64,000 nucleotides of DNA from NCBI GenBank assembly GCA_014841835.1, contig JACYUQ010000001.1:1054001-1118000 (forward strand). The letters run 5' to 3'. Below, piece after piece: positions 7,874-17,459 of the stretch (position 1 is the first letter of the stretch; every line of letters starts with the position of its first letter). The translations under genes were made by a program, and so were the position numbers. The notes below the pieces were generated by a model that ran no database searches, had not been told where the DNA came from, and saw only the letters and a list, made by a program, of their open reading frames with translations. This DNA is from Oxalobacteraceae sp. CFBP 13730 (lineage in GTDB: Bacteria; Pseudomonadota; Gammaproteobacteria; Burkholderiales; Burkholderiaceae_D).

Positions 7874-7933
7874 AAAAGAGCGGCATGTAAAAAGAGTGGT
7901 GGGTATCCCGCTCTTTTTACATGCCGCTCTTTT
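7874..7933. terminator. Perfect 23-bp hairpin after the exported protein gene
   Basis: Arms 7874-7896 (AAAAGAGCGGCATGTAAAAAG...) and 7911-7933 are exact reverse complements, with a 14-base loop. The outer AAAA/TTTT ends give a T tract on either strand, so it can serve as a bidirectional terminator for the gene ending at 7821 and the opposing gene ending at 8006. The arms are unusually long and perfect for a plain terminator. Confidence 0.75.
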
Positions 7934-8005
7934 ACGATTTCTGATGGTGCCATTCACAAGCCGTGAAGCCGACGGTCGTGAAACACCCGCCTTGCACGCG
8001 TTACG

Positions 8006-8869
8006 TCATGGCGTGACCGGATCGACCGGCTCGAAGCCTGCCGCACGCCGGCTCGAGCGCGCCAGCGTCCAAGCAAAGCCGATGCCGGCCGACGTGCCCG
8101 AATTTTTCAGGTGCAGCGGGCTGTCGCGGTTGGCGCTGCCGGCGTACGACTCGTAGCGCACGTAGCCGAACAGGCGCACGTCGGGATTGAGCTGGCGCGT
8201 GGCAAACAGCCCCACGCGCGCGAGCACCAGGCCGGCATCGGCGCTGTAGGCGTCACGGCTCGCGGTTGCATACTGCGGCGCGACTTCATAAAAATAGCGG
8301 TTGATGCGCTTGTCGCCAAACACCACCGACGTATTGGCTTCGAACGACCACAGACCCCGTTCGCCCCGCGTTTCGTAGGCCAGCTTCGGCTCGAACGTCC
8401 AGCCCTGGCGTCGCAGGCCGCCGCGCGCCTCGATCACGGCGCGCAGCGGCAGTTCAGCGCGCAGGCGGCTCGTGGCGTCGATATCGGCCACGCGAATTTT
8501 CAGGCGCGGGCCAAATTCGAACAGCGCGCCCAGATCCGGCATGCCGGCGCGCGCCTCGACGTCGTCCGAGTCCGACGGCAACGCACCCGACAGGCCAACG
8601 TCGAATTCAAGCCGGTCGGAGCGGAACAGACGCGCACCGATGCCCGACTGGTCGGCGCGCAGCACTTCCCCGCGATAAAGCAGGAACGGGATGGGCAGGA
8701 TACGGTTGGTGCGGTCGTCGGCGCCGGGATACGCCGGCGTGCTCAGCGCAGCGGCGCCAAGGCCGAATTCCCACAGCGGCAGGCTGGCGCCCGCTGGCGA
8801 TTGCGCGTGAGCGTGAAATGCGGGGAGCAGGCAGGCTGCCGCGATGGCAGCCTTCAATGGAACATGCAT
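8006..8869 (-). CDS. MipA/OmpV-family outer-membrane protein
   Basis: 287 residues with signal peptide (MHVPLKAAIAAACLLPAFHAHA). Family landmarks are WEFGLGAAALSTPAYPGAD near the mature N-terminus, then ILPIPFLLYRGEVLRAD and GIGARLFRSDRLEFDVGLSG, followed by amphipathic beta strands to a C-terminal aromatic strand. The extra tail after GIGFAWTLA is unusual because the last barrel strand would normally end the protein. MipA/OmpV proteins are outer-membrane barrels; MipA was described as a scaffold for murein enzymes. The gene is 104 bases downstream of the S1/P1 nuclease gene on the same strand and may be co-transcribed with it. Confidence 0.88.
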   Translation of the reverse strand: MHVPLKAAIAAACLLPAFHAHAQSPAGASLPLWEFGLGAAALSTPAYPGADDRTNRILPIPFLLYRGEVLRADQSGIGARLFRSDRLEFDVGLSGALPSDSDDVEARAGMPDLGALFEFGPRLKIRVADIDATSRLRAELPLRAVIEARGGLRRQGWTFEPKLAYETRGERGLWSFEANTSVVFGDKRINRYFYEVAPQYATASRDAYSADAGLVLARVGLFATRQLNPDVRLFGYVRYESYAGSANRDSPLHLKNSGTSAGIGFAWTLARSSRRAAGFEPVDPVTP

Positions 8870-8973
8870 GGGGCCTCGGGAGTCTGGTCGGGGGATGACC
8901 GGATTCTATCCGAGGCCGTGCCAAAAGTGCAGCGCGCGCAACGAACAATCTGCGCAGCGCCGAAGGTGAAAAC

Positions 8974-10053
8974 TTACGGCCAGATCGCCTGCAGCATCGC
9001 GGCCAGGTTATACCCGCCCTTGATCAGCTGCGTCTTGGCGATTTCGGAGCTTGGCACCGGATAGTTGGCCGGCACTTCGAGCGCGAAGGTGTAATAGGTC
9101 TCGCCCTTCTTGCCTGTTTGCGGCGTCAGCTTGCCCGGCACCACGTCGGCATACGCCAGCTTGGCTGATTTGAGGCCGTCTTCCACCCACTGCACCGGCC
9201 AGGTGGCCACGTCGCCTTTGGCTTTTGCGACCAGTGGCGCGCTGGCGATCGCCACGTCCGCGAACTGCTCCGGCGTGCGCGTCTTGATGCGGCGGAATGC
9301 GTAGTCGACCGTCGTGCTGTCCCAGTACGAGTGGAACGGCTTGGTCAGCGCCTTCGGCACGCCTTCCTTGATGACGACTGGCGCATCGCCCGCTTCTGCA
9401 GCAGGAATCACCCCTTTCGACAGCGCCGCCAGCTTTTCATCGTCGAGCAGCAGGTTGTTGCCGCCGCGCGAATCGAACACCAGCGCATCGTCGATCTCGG
9501 CGCGCGACTTCGGCACGATGAACTTGCCGTCCTTGCTGACGAACGCCGAACCCACGTGCAGCGGCTGGTGAATATCGCCGGCAAAGTGCGCCAGCAGGAT
9601 CAGGGCCTGGCGCTTGGTGAACTTGTGCGGATTCAGTGCCGGGTCGGTCTTGCCCTGCAGGACGGCGATGCACTGCTCCAGCGTTTGCACGATGTCAACG
9701 TCGCTCGTGCCCACGCCGTGCTCATGATAGTGATCGAGCTGGAACGGGACGTTGGTGTAGTGGTATTCGTTGTGGCGCGGATTGCCTTCCACGTATTGCA
9801 CCATCTCGGGCGTCTGTGGGCCGCAATACGTGCCCTTGACGCAGTCGGCCCAGTTGGCGACCGACGCCAGCGATTCGCCCGGCTGCAACAGCAGTGCGAT
9901 TTGCTTCTGGGCGTTGGTCCCCTTGAGCAGCTTGTCGGCGATCGAGCCGACGGCGCGGTGACCGTCACGGCCCCAGGCAGCGGCGTCCGATGCGCCCAGT
10001 AATCCGAAGGCGCTGGTGAGCGCCAGCACGCATGCGAGTTTTTTCATGATCAT
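8974..10053 (-). CDS. Secreted S1/P1-family nuclease
   Basis: About 357-359 residues (ATG at 10053 or 10047). The signal peptide ends AAA before WGRDGHRAVGSIA, and mature S1/P1 enzymes start with a zinc-binding Trp with a His five residues on, exactly as here. Further zinc ligands are in ANWADCVK and LAHFAGDIHQPLHVGSAF. The family cleaves single-stranded RNA and DNA to 5'-nucleotides with a trinuclear zinc centre and also has 3'-nucleotidase activity. It lies 11 bases after a 5'-nucleotidase-like lipoprotein gene, so the pair could release nucleosides and phosphate from extracellular nucleic acid. Zinc geometry is inferred from the conserved motifs. Confidence 0.92.
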   Translation of the reverse strand: MIMKKLACVLALTSAFGLLGASDAAAWGRDGHRAVGSIADKLLKGTNAQKQIALLLQPGESLASVANWADCVKGTYCGPQTPEMVQYVEGNPRHNEYHYTNVPFQLDHYHEHGVGTSDVDIVQTLEQCIAVLQGKTDPALNPHKFTKRQALILLAHFAGDIHQPLHVGSAFVSKDGKFIVPKSRAEIDDALVFDSRGGNNLLLDDEKLAALSKGVIPAAEAGDAPVVIKEGVPKALTKPFHSYWDSTTVDYAFRRIKTRTPEQFADVAIASAPLVAKAKGDVATWPVQWVEDGLKSAKLAYADVVPGKLTPQTGKKGETYYTFALEVPANYPVPSSEIAKTQLIKGGYNLAAMLQAIWP

Positions 10054-10064
10054 TTTTGATGTGC

Positions 10065-11750
10065 TTAATTGAGGCGCACGATGCGCGGGGTAGCCGGGGC
10101 CAGCGCGGCGCCCTGCCCTTCGAGTTTTTTCAGGTAGGTGATGAAGCCATCCAGATCGCGCAGGCCGGTGTCGATACGCTCGGTGCCGAGTGCGAATTCG
10201 GGATAGCCGTCGCTGCCTTCGGCCAGGAAGTTGTTCAGTGCCAGCCGATACGTTGCGGTGTCAACCAGCGGTTTGCCATCGAGCTTGATGCTGCCCGGTA
10301 CCAGGCGGGTGCCGGCGGGCCGCTTGGCATCCCACGTATAGGTAAAGCCTTGCGAGACTTGCAGCACGCCGGACGTCACGTTCGCGCCGTCGGGCCACTG
10401 GCGCTCGAGCAGGTTGCGGATCTGCGCGCCGGTCAGGTTCATCACGACGGTCGTGTTCCCGAATGGCAGCACGGCCTGGGCCTGGCCGAAGTTGACGGTC
10501 TTGTCGGCAAGCGCTTCGAGGTCGCGCCGGATGCCGCCATTGTTCATGAAGGCGAACTGCGCACCCAGGCTGCGCGCAGAGTCCAGCGCCGCGTCGGCGA
10601 CCAGGTTACCGAGCGGCGATTCACCCGCGTCGTTATTCTTGCGCAGCAGCGGCGCGACGGCGATCTTCGCGATCGGGCGCGTCAAGGCGGCCTCGCTGCG
10701 CTCTTTTACCTGCGCGATATACGCGACCATCTTCGGATCGGCCGGGTACTCGCCCGGCTTCATCACCACGTTGGCGACGGTCAGGTTCGAGACCGCGCCG
10801 GTGGTTGGCTCGACCTGCATCGACACGCGCGTGAGCAAGTGGCCGGCCGTATCGGCCTGGGTCACGACCCGGCCACCGACATCGCACAGGTAACCCTGAT
10901 GCGAGTGCCCGGTCAGCACCAGCTTGACCGTCGGATCGATCTTCTGGACGACCGGGACGATATCGCCCGTCAGCTTGCTGCAACCGGTTTGCAACGGCGA
11001 CTCGACCGTGCGGCCGCCCTGGTGCACGAGGGCCACGATGACCTTGGCGCCGGCCGCGCGCATGGCCGGCAGCGCGTTGTTGATCGCTTCGGCTTCGTCG
11101 CCGAACGTCAAGCCCGCGATGCCCGATGCGACGACCATATTCGGCGTATCGCGCAGCACCACGCCCACCAGGCCGACCTTGATGCCCTTGACGGTTTCGA
11201 TGGTGAAGCCCGGGATGATCGGCTTGCCGGTGACCTTGTCGATCACGTTCGCGCCCAGGTACGTGAATTTGGCGCCGCCGAAATTCGGGGTGAACTTGCA
11301 GGCCTTGGTCGGGTGCGGTGAATCACAGCCACCGTTCTGCTGGCGCAGCAGTTCCTTGCGGCCGCCATCGAATTCATGGTTGCCCACCGCGCTCGCGCGC
11401 AGGTTCAGCATGTTCATCACTTCGATCGTCGGCTCGTCGGCCCACAGCGACGACAGTGCCGGGCTGGCGCCGACGATGTCGCCGGTCGACACCAGCAGCA
11501 ACTCCTTGTCTTCCTTGCGCCAGGCCTGCAGGGCCGCAGCCACTGCTTCGGCGCCGCCGGCGCGCATGACCTGGTCCTTGCCGTCAGCGCCCTTGAGCAC
11601 GTAGCGGCTTGGTTCCAGATTGCCGTGGAAGTCATTGAGCGACACGAGGTTGATGGTGACCGGGCCCTGGGGCGCGGTCACGCAGCCGGCCAGCAGCAGC
11701 GCAACGGTGAGTATGGACAGACGGGCGCTTGCGCGACGCGAGACGATCAT
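10065..11750 (-). CDS. 5'-nucleotidase/UshA-like metallophosphoesterase lipoprotein
   Basis: 561 residues from ATG 11750 (AAGG 8 bases upstream; an ATG three codons earlier is possible). The lipobox LLLAGC puts the lipid-bearing Cys at residue 23. The N-terminal metallophosphatase domain has SLNDFHGN, STGDIVGASP, VGNHEFDGG and LTGHSHQGYL, the five-motif dimetal set. The C-terminal domain carries SPLGNLVADA and FMNNGGIRRD, the 5'-nucleotidase substrate domain. The usual reaction is 5'-NMP (or UDP-sugar) to nucleoside plus phosphate in the periplasm or at the cell surface. It is first in an operon with the S1/P1 nuclease (11-base gap). Confidence 0.92.
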   Translation of the reverse strand: MIVSRRASARLSILTVALLLAGCVTAPQGPVTINLVSLNDFHGNLEPSRYVLKGADGKDQVMRAGGAEAVAAALQAWRKEDKELLLVSTGDIVGASPALSSLWADEPTIEVMNMLNLRASAVGNHEFDGGRKELLRQQNGGCDSPHPTKACKFTPNFGGAKFTYLGANVIDKVTGKPIIPGFTIETVKGIKVGLVGVVLRDTPNMVVASGIAGLTFGDEAEAINNALPAMRAAGAKVIVALVHQGGRTVESPLQTGCSKLTGDIVPVVQKIDPTVKLVLTGHSHQGYLCDVGGRVVTQADTAGHLLTRVSMQVEPTTGAVSNLTVANVVMKPGEYPADPKMVAYIAQVKERSEAALTRPIAKIAVAPLLRKNNDAGESPLGNLVADAALDSARSLGAQFAFMNNGGIRRDLEALADKTVNFGQAQAVLPFGNTTVVMNLTGAQIRNLLERQWPDGANVTSGVLQVSQGFTYTWDAKRPAGTRLVPGSIKLDGKPLVDTATYRLALNNFLAEGSDGYPEFALGTERIDTGLRDLDGFITYLKKLEGQGAALAPATPRIVRLN

Positions 11751-11891
11751 GAAAAACACCTTTTATGGAATCGGGCCGGGGTGGCCGGCACCCGAAGGAC
11801 GGGGCTTGGATAAGCGCAACAGCAGGCATTATCCCATGCCGCCTGTGCGCAGGAAATCCTTACAGCAGCAGGGCTGCGGACTTTTTTGATG

Positions 11892-11921
11892 AAAAAACGG
11901 CCGGTGCTTCCACCGGCCGTT
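11892..11921 (-). terminator. Intrinsic terminator of the TonB receptor gene
   Basis: Read on the minus strand: AACGGCCGGTG, loop GAAG, CACCGGCCGTT followed by T residues (A run at 11892-11897 on the plus strand). It begins about 40 bases after the receptor stop at 11963. Confidence 0.85.
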
Positions 11922-11962
11922 CTGGCTACTTCAGGCTACTTCAAGCTACCAATTCGCGCTGC

Positions 11963-14900
11963 TTAGAATTCGTAACGCAGGGTTGCCTGGATGGCCCACT
12001 GCGACTCGCCCTTGGCTTGTTTCAGATCCTGACGCTCGACATCGTTACGCACGACGTAGATATAACGACCTTGTGCATCGATACCGGCGACATCGACGAA
12101 GCTGCGTGCCTGGCCACCAGCCGACTGGAAGCTGATCTCTTCGGTACGGCCCCATTTCTTGTTCAGCAGATTGCCGAAGTTCATGAAGTCGAGCGAGAAG
12201 GTCGCTTTGTTGCGTGCGAAGATGCCCGGGATTTCCTGGCTGATGCGCACGTCGAAGGTGTTGACCCATTCGGCGGTCGAGTTGTTACGCTTCACGACAC
12301 CACCGGCAGCCTTGCTCAGACCCTTGTTCGCATTGACGACGTCCCAGAAGCGCTGCTCGTTCGCACGGCTGGTCGCGGTGTCGCCCGAGAACACGACTTC
12401 GTTCGCACCGAAGGCGGTCGGGATGTACATCAGGTCGTTGCCGGCCAGATTGTCACCGTTCATGTCGTTGTTGAACGTCCAGCTGTACGGACGGCCTTCA
12501 CGACCTTCGTAGAAGACGCCGAGACGCGTGTTGTAGCCTTCGAAGAATTTCTTCTGGAAGTTCATCAGCGCATTGACGCGGTTCTTGATCGCATAGCTCG
12601 AGTTCGCGGCGACTTCTTCGTTCGGGTTGAACACCGAGCGGCCGTTGAAGTTCGAGTTGGCCACCGAGGACGTCAGCGGCGAGACTTCGGTTGCATCGGT
12701 GTAGGTGTACGCCACCGACCAGCCAAAGCCCTTGGTCATTGGCTGCGACAGCGACGCGGTCAGCACTTTTGCATCGCCCTTGTCGGTATCACGCGCCACC
12801 AGCACGTTGCCGAAGCTGCGGTTGTTCAGCGAACGGTTGACCGCGCCGCAGGTGGTGATCAGGTTTGCCGTGTTGTTCGACACGCCATAGCACGCCGGGT
12901 TCAGGCCCTGGGTATTCCAGAACAGTTGACGGCCATCCGAGCCGGTGCGCGTTGCTGCGCCCAGGTTCAGGTGTTCATAGAAGATGCCGTTCTTGTTCTT
13001 GGTGTACAGCGCTTCGGCGCCGAACACGATGCCATACCACGGCAGTTCGGTGTCGAACGCCACGTTGGCTTTCCAGATCGATGGCTGACGGAAGTTCGGA
13101 TCCAGGAAGTTGACGTCGGCGGCCGGAATGGCGCCGGCGACGGCTGGCTGGCCATCCGGATTGAAGCTGATCAGGCCGCCCGTGGTCGGGCAACGGGTCG
13201 CAGCAGTGCCCGAGCAGCCGATGGTAGCCGTGGCAGCGCCGGTGCCCGAGAACGGGTTCGACATCCACACGGTGGCTGCTGCGCCCTGGAACAGACCGAC
13301 GCCGCCGCGGATCTGGGTCGGACGCTGCGACTTGTCGAAGCGGTAGTTGAAGCCGAAGCGTGGCTGGATCAGGTCGGTGCCGTCGATGGTCTGGGTATTG
13401 TCCAGACCGAAGCCGCCGGACTGACGCACGCCAGTGGCCGGGTTACCCGCCACCAGCGGCCGGGCCGCAGCCGCGTTGGCCAGTGGACGGCCGCCGATGT
13501 CGTTACGGTCGTAACGCACGCCGTACGTCAGGGTCAGCTGGTCATTGACGGTCCAGGTGTCTTGCAGGAACAGGCCGGTGTTCTTGGTGTCGAAACGGGC
13601 AATCGCATCCTCGAGTGATGCGCCTGCCAATGCACGCTGCTGGTTATAGATCAGTGGACGGCCACGCTGGAAGTTCTCCAGCACGGCTTGCTGTACGCGA
13701 GCATTGGATGCATTTGCGCAGCTTGGCAATGCGCCGAAGCTGTAGAAATTCACATCGGTCGAATCGAGGCAGGCAAACGTGTACGAGCCATTGATACCCT
13801 GCAGGAACGAGTTGTAGACTTCGTTCTTGGTCTGGTCGACGCCGAACTTCAGTTCATGGTCACCCACAATCCAGTTGGCGCCGGCATACATATCCTTGGT
13901 CTTGTTGCGCAGGACATTGTTGTGGCGGCTGAAATCGGTACCGAAGTTGATGAAGCGGTTGGCAGTCGACAGGCCGGCAGGCGCATCAGCCGGCAGCGCG
14001 CCGCTGAACTGCAGCGACATCGATGGCGTGCGGGTCGCGTTGGTCGGAACCGAATCGTAGTCGCGGGTCGAGAACTTGAACTCGGTCGAGAAGTTCGGGG
14101 TCCAGTCCGAGAACACCTGGGCGACAGCGGTCTCGATCGTCTTGCCCTGGTTATAGAAGCCCGACGACAGGCCGACGCCGGTGGCCGAGAAGCCCGGGTA
14201 GAACGGTTCGCTCTGTTCAGTCTTGGCGTAGCGCAGGTTGGCGCGGTGTTCGTCGGTGATGTTCCAGTCGAACTTCACCATACGCTCTTTCGAGGTCAGC
14301 ATCGAGCCGGTTGGCACAGCCGAGCTGCCGATGTCGACGCCGTAGGTGGCCTGAGCAATGCGCTGCGCTTCCGAGATGGCCGACTGCGGGATGCCGACGG
14401 TGGTGCCGGTACCGCTGCCGATTGGGCCAAATTCCGGGCTCGAGCGCGAGCTTTCGAAGTTTTCAGCCAGGGCGTAAATGAACAGCTTGTCCTGGATCAG
14501 CGGACCCGATGCCCAGATACCCTTGGTGGTTTCCTTCGACTTTGGCGCGTCGGTGTAGACGTCGGTGATCGGGTTGTAACGGTCGCCCGACATGGTGTCG
14601 TTGCGGAACACGTAGTACACGCCGCCCTTGTAGGTGTTGGTACCCGACTTGGTCACGGCGTTGATGTTCGCGCCGGTGTAGCCCTTCTGGGTGACGTCGT
14701 AGTTGGCGACGTTGACCTGCACCGACTGGATCGCTTCGATCGAGATCGGCTGGCGCGCGGTCGGGCTGCCGTTCGATTCCAGGCCGAAGGTATCGTTGAT
14801 CGCGACGCCGTCGATGGTGGTCGAGTTGTAGCGCGAGTTCTGGCCGGCGACCGAGATTTCGCCGCGGTCCTTGTCGGTCTGCGAGACGCGCGGGTCGGCA

Positions 14901-15382
14901 CGCGCATAGTCTTGCAGGTTACGCTGGATCGATGCCTGGGTCTGCAGCTGGGTGTTGCTGATGGCAGTGCCCGCACCCATGTTGTTGCTCGAGAAGATTT
15001 CCGAACGCTGTGCAGTGCCGGCGATCGTCACGGTCTGCACGCCCAGGGTGGCGTCGACTTCGGCGGTCTGGGCCAGATCGAGGAAGACGTTGTTGCGGGT
15101 CTGGGTGATACCGTCTTTGGTGATAGTGATGGTGTAAGGACCACCCACGCGCAGGCCACGTGCAACGTAGCGGCCTTCAGCGTCGGTTACGACATTGCTG
15201 ACAGAACCCGACTCGGTGTGCAGGATCTGCACTTGCGCGCCAGCGGCAGGCTGACCCGAGACGTTCGAGATACGGCCACCGACGGCCGAAGTGGTGTTCT
15301 GTGCGAACGACGGCGACGCCGCCAACGCAACTGACAAAGCCAGCGCCAACTTGGTGAGCCGGATCTGCTGCTGAGTGATCAT
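11963..15382 (-). CDS. Oar-like TonB-dependent receptor with carboxypeptidase-regulatory domain
   Basis: 1139 residues. The signal peptide (LALALSVALAASPSFAQ) is followed by a beta-sandwich regulatory domain at about 30-110 (GGRISNVSGQPAAGAQVQIL, TDAEGRYVARGLRVGGPY). Then come the plug (SRYNSTTIDGVAINDTFG) and a very large beta barrel ending in TLRYEF with the terminal Phe required for BAM insertion. The length and the regulatory domain fit the Oar/SusC-like receptors that import large or unusual substrates. Its position between the nuclease/nucleotidase genes and the purine-degradation genes suggests nucleosides, purines or oligonucleotides as cargo; that is inference from context only. A terminator follows at 11892-11921. 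Confidence 0.92.
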   Translation of the reverse strand: MITQQQIRLTKLALALSVALAASPSFAQNTTSAVGGRISNVSGQPAAGAQVQILHTESGSVSNVVTDAEGRYVARGLRVGGPYTITITKDGITQTRNNVFLDLAQTAEVDATLGVQTVTIAGTAQRSEIFSSNNMGAGTAISNTQLQTQASIQRNLQDYARADPRVSQTDKDRGEISVAGQNSRYNSTTIDGVAINDTFGLESNGSPTARQPISIEAIQSVQVNVANYDVTQKGYTGANINAVTKSGTNTYKGGVYYVFRNDTMSGDRYNPITDVYTDAPKSKETTKGIWASGPLIQDKLFIYALAENFESSRSSPEFGPIGSGTGTTVGIPQSAISEAQRIAQATYGVDIGSSAVPTGSMLTSKERMVKFDWNITDEHRANLRYAKTEQSEPFYPGFSATGVGLSSGFYNQGKTIETAVAQVFSDWTPNFSTEFKFSTRDYDSVPTNATRTPSMSLQFSGALPADAPAGLSTANRFINFGTDFSRHNNVLRNKTKDMYAGANWIVGDHELKFGVDQTKNEVYNSFLQGINGSYTFACLDSTDVNFYSFGALPSCANASNARVQQAVLENFQRGRPLIYNQQRALAGASLEDAIARFDTKNTGLFLQDTWTVNDQLTLTYGVRYDRNDIGGRPLANAAAARPLVAGNPATGVRQSGGFGLDNTQTIDGTDLIQPRFGFNYRFDKSQRPTQIRGGVGLFQGAAATVWMSNPFSGTGAATATIGCSGTAATRCPTTGGLISFNPDGQPAVAGAIPAADVNFLDPNFRQPSIWKANVAFDTELPWYGIVFGAEALYTKNKNGIFYEHLNLGAATRTGSDGRQLFWNTQGLNPACYGVSNNTANLITTCGAVNRSLNNRSFGNVLVARDTDKGDAKVLTASLSQPMTKGFGWSVAYTYTDATEVSPLTSSVANSNFNGRSVFNPNEEVAANSSYAIKNRVNALMNFQKKFFEGYNTRLGVFYEGREGRPYSWTFNNDMNGDNLAGNDLMYIPTAFGANEVVFSGDTATSRANEQRFWDVVNANKGLSKAAGGVVKRNNSTAEWVNTFDVRISQEIPGIFARNKATFSLDFMNFGNLLNKKWGRTEEISFQSAGGQARSFVDVAGIDAQGRYIYVVRNDVERQDLKQAKGESQWAIQATLRYEF

Positions 15383-15893
15383 TGATTACCCCAAAAAGAA
15401 CTTCAAAGTTGTTTGTTGGACGCCCGACGGACGTCCTCCCCTGCTTTACTGCTTGTTGTATTCGTCGTGCCGCGTCAGTGATTCAGCCGGCAAGCGGCTG
15501 CGATTGTATCGGTACAATGTTTCAACAAAATGACACGATCTGTGGCTTGATTTACACCAGAATTGCGCCAATATGCATCAGCGTTTTCAGCCCGACAAAT
15601 TCAATTTGGCTTCGCTATTCAGAGCTTTTCCGTATAAATCATCCGGTCGACGTTGTCGTTACGCGACATAAATCGTGTCATTTGGCGCGCTTTATGACAT
15701 GGCGGAATTATATGCGTGGCATTCCACGGTGAAATTTTTTCGGCAAAAAATCAGTAGAACCAGCGGTGCAGGGGGAAATTCTGTAGCGAGAAGACGACAA
15801 ACCTTACTTCTGGACTAACTTAGTGCCGAAAAGTCGAAGGTTGTTTATGACAGGGAGGCGATCCGGCGAGCGCCGGATCGGAAGTGACACACT
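15383..15893. other. Non-coding region upstream of the TonB receptor gene
   Basis: About 510 bases with no convincing gene. It is visibly richer in A and T than its flanks and must hold the receptor promoter. The region also includes a hairpin (15859-15880, arms CGATCCGGCG / CGCCGGATCG) just after the adenosine deaminase stop, without a clear T tract. Confidence 0.6.
15503..15518 (-). promoter_or_regulatory. Candidate palindromic operator
   Basis: ATTGTA-TCGG-TACAAT is a perfect 6+6 dyad about 120 bases upstream of the TonB receptor start. It is symmetrical and AT-rich enough to be a repressor or activator site, but no cognate regulator is identified and a chance dyad is possible. Confidence 0.3.
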
Positions 15894-17387
15894 TTATTTC
15901 ACGCGCACGGCCTGGGTCGCCATGGCAGCGACTTGGGCTTCGAATCGGGCGTAGCGCCCATCCAGCTGTCTCGTTAAGCGTTGTTTTTCTGCAACGGGCA
16001 AGAAGGCATAGTGGATGCTGTTGTACGACGCCTTCTTGATCTCGGCGTAAGAAGGTTTGAACTGGCTGGCAAATTGCACGTATTCGTGCGACAGGGTGTG
16101 GCGGGTCACGCCGGCGTCGTCGGTCGAAATCACGTACGGCACGCCATACTTGCGATACAGATGGATCGGATGATCCGCGCCGGCCACGCCGCTGATGAAC
16201 GCGTTCGAGGTCAGGTTGATCTCGACCGGAATATCCTTCTCGCGCATCGTCTTGATGATGGCCGGTGCATTGGCTTCATGCGCCAGGTCCAGGCCATGGC
16301 CGATGCGGTCGGCGCCGGCAATGCCCAGGGCGCTGTCGATGTGGAACTTCAGGCCTTCCGGCGGCACGTCACCCAACGCCAGCTCGCCCGCATGCATCGC
16401 CACTTTCACGTCCGGGTACACCGTTTTCAGGAAGCGGAACATCTTCATGTGCAGCAGGTAGTCGCGCATCGACACGTTCAGGCTTTCTTGGCCGACGATG
16501 TTCACGCCGACGATGCGTCCGCCCTTGGCCGCGGCCTTGAAGCTCGACACCATCGCCGAGAACACCTGCGACGGCGCCAGGAGGCGCAGCGTGTAGTTCT
16601 GGTAGCGCATCGTGAAGCGCTCGTCGTCGATGCCTTCCGAGGCCGCGTTGATCTGCGCGACGAAGCTGTCGATCGACGTGTTGTAGGCCGCGTTGGCGTC
16701 CAAGGCTGCCAGCTCGGCGCGCAACTGGGCGCCGAGCGCCGCGTCGTCGTTCACGCTGGCGCGGGTGCTGGTATCGAAGGCGGGGTTGGCCACGAATGGC
16801 GAGAGCAGGAACATCGTTTCGATGTAGCCGACATTTTCGGCAATGGCGCGCGCCTTGATCTCCTGCAGGCCTTCGCGCAGATTGTCATTGGCCACCGGGC
16901 CGAAGTAGCCGAAGGTGCCGAAGAACAGGCGGTCCGGCGCCGACTGGATCGCGACGTGGTTGCTGAAATCCTTGTTCGACCAGCGCTTGACCAGCTCGCG
17001 CCAGGTGTTTTCGTCGGCGTTGACTTGCGCGCCCGACAGGCAGGTGCGCTCAGCAGCCGGTTTGGCGCGCTGCGCAGCGATGGTCGCCTTGTCGGTCTCG
17101 ATGCGGTAAGTGGTCTTGTCGATGCAGAAGCCCTGCTTGTCGACGAAATCGACATAGGTTTCGGCATAGATCGCGCCCGAATAATGGTGGTGCAAATCGC
17201 CGCCCTTGGGCATCTGCGTGAAGAACATCGTCAGCTCGGACAGGCGCGGCGTGCTGCCCTCGATCAGGCTGGCGTAGTGGGACGCGGTGGCCGCTTCGTT
17301 GGAGGTGACCGATGGCGCACGGGCCAGGACGGGCGAAGCGACGACGGCCAGCGCCAGCAGCGCACTGCCGGGCAAATACTTGTGCAT
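15894..17387 (-). CDS. Exported adenosine deaminase-family hydrolase
   Basis: 497 residues, longer than cytosolic Add (about 330-350), with a signal peptide (MHKYLPGSALLALAVVASPVLARA). The metal and catalytic motifs of adenosine/AMP deaminases are present: KGGDLHHHYSG (His66 and His68), VAMHAGELALG, DRIGHGLDL and VISTDDAGV. The extra N-terminal length and export signal recall the secreted ADGF/ADA-like group. The reaction would be adenosine or a related aminopurine to the 6-oxo form plus ammonia, here in the periplasm or outside. The next gene upstream on the same strand is guanine deaminase (118 bases, with a hairpin between). Confidence 0.88.
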   Translation of the reverse strand: MHKYLPGSALLALAVVASPVLARAPSVTSNEAATASHYASLIEGSTPRLSELTMFFTQMPKGGDLHHHYSGAIYAETYVDFVDKQGFCIDKTTYRIETDKATIAAQRAKPAAERTCLSGAQVNADENTWRELVKRWSNKDFSNHVAIQSAPDRLFFGTFGYFGPVANDNLREGLQEIKARAIAENVGYIETMFLLSPFVANPAFDTSTRASVNDDAALGAQLRAELAALDANAAYNTSIDSFVAQINAASEGIDDERFTMRYQNYTLRLLAPSQVFSAMVSSFKAAAKGGRIVGVNIVGQESLNVSMRDYLLHMKMFRFLKTVYPDVKVAMHAGELALGDVPPEGLKFHIDSALGIAGADRIGHGLDLAHEANAPAIIKTMREKDIPVEINLTSNAFISGVAGADHPIHLYRKYGVPYVISTDDAGVTRHTLSHEYVQFASQFKPSYAEIKKASYNSIHYAFLPVAEKQRLTRQLDGRYARFEAQVAAMATQAVRVK

Positions 17388-17459
17388 GGTGAGACTTTCA
17401 GGATGGGTAGCAAGCGTCAGACTCTAACGCCTTCGACCAAGGTTGGCAATATTGCTGCC

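Noticed and set aside
15382..15732. Small plus-strand protein upstream of the TonB receptor
   Set aside because: The frame starts on the receptor start codon complement, lacks a ribosome site and gives a Cys-rich improbable product.
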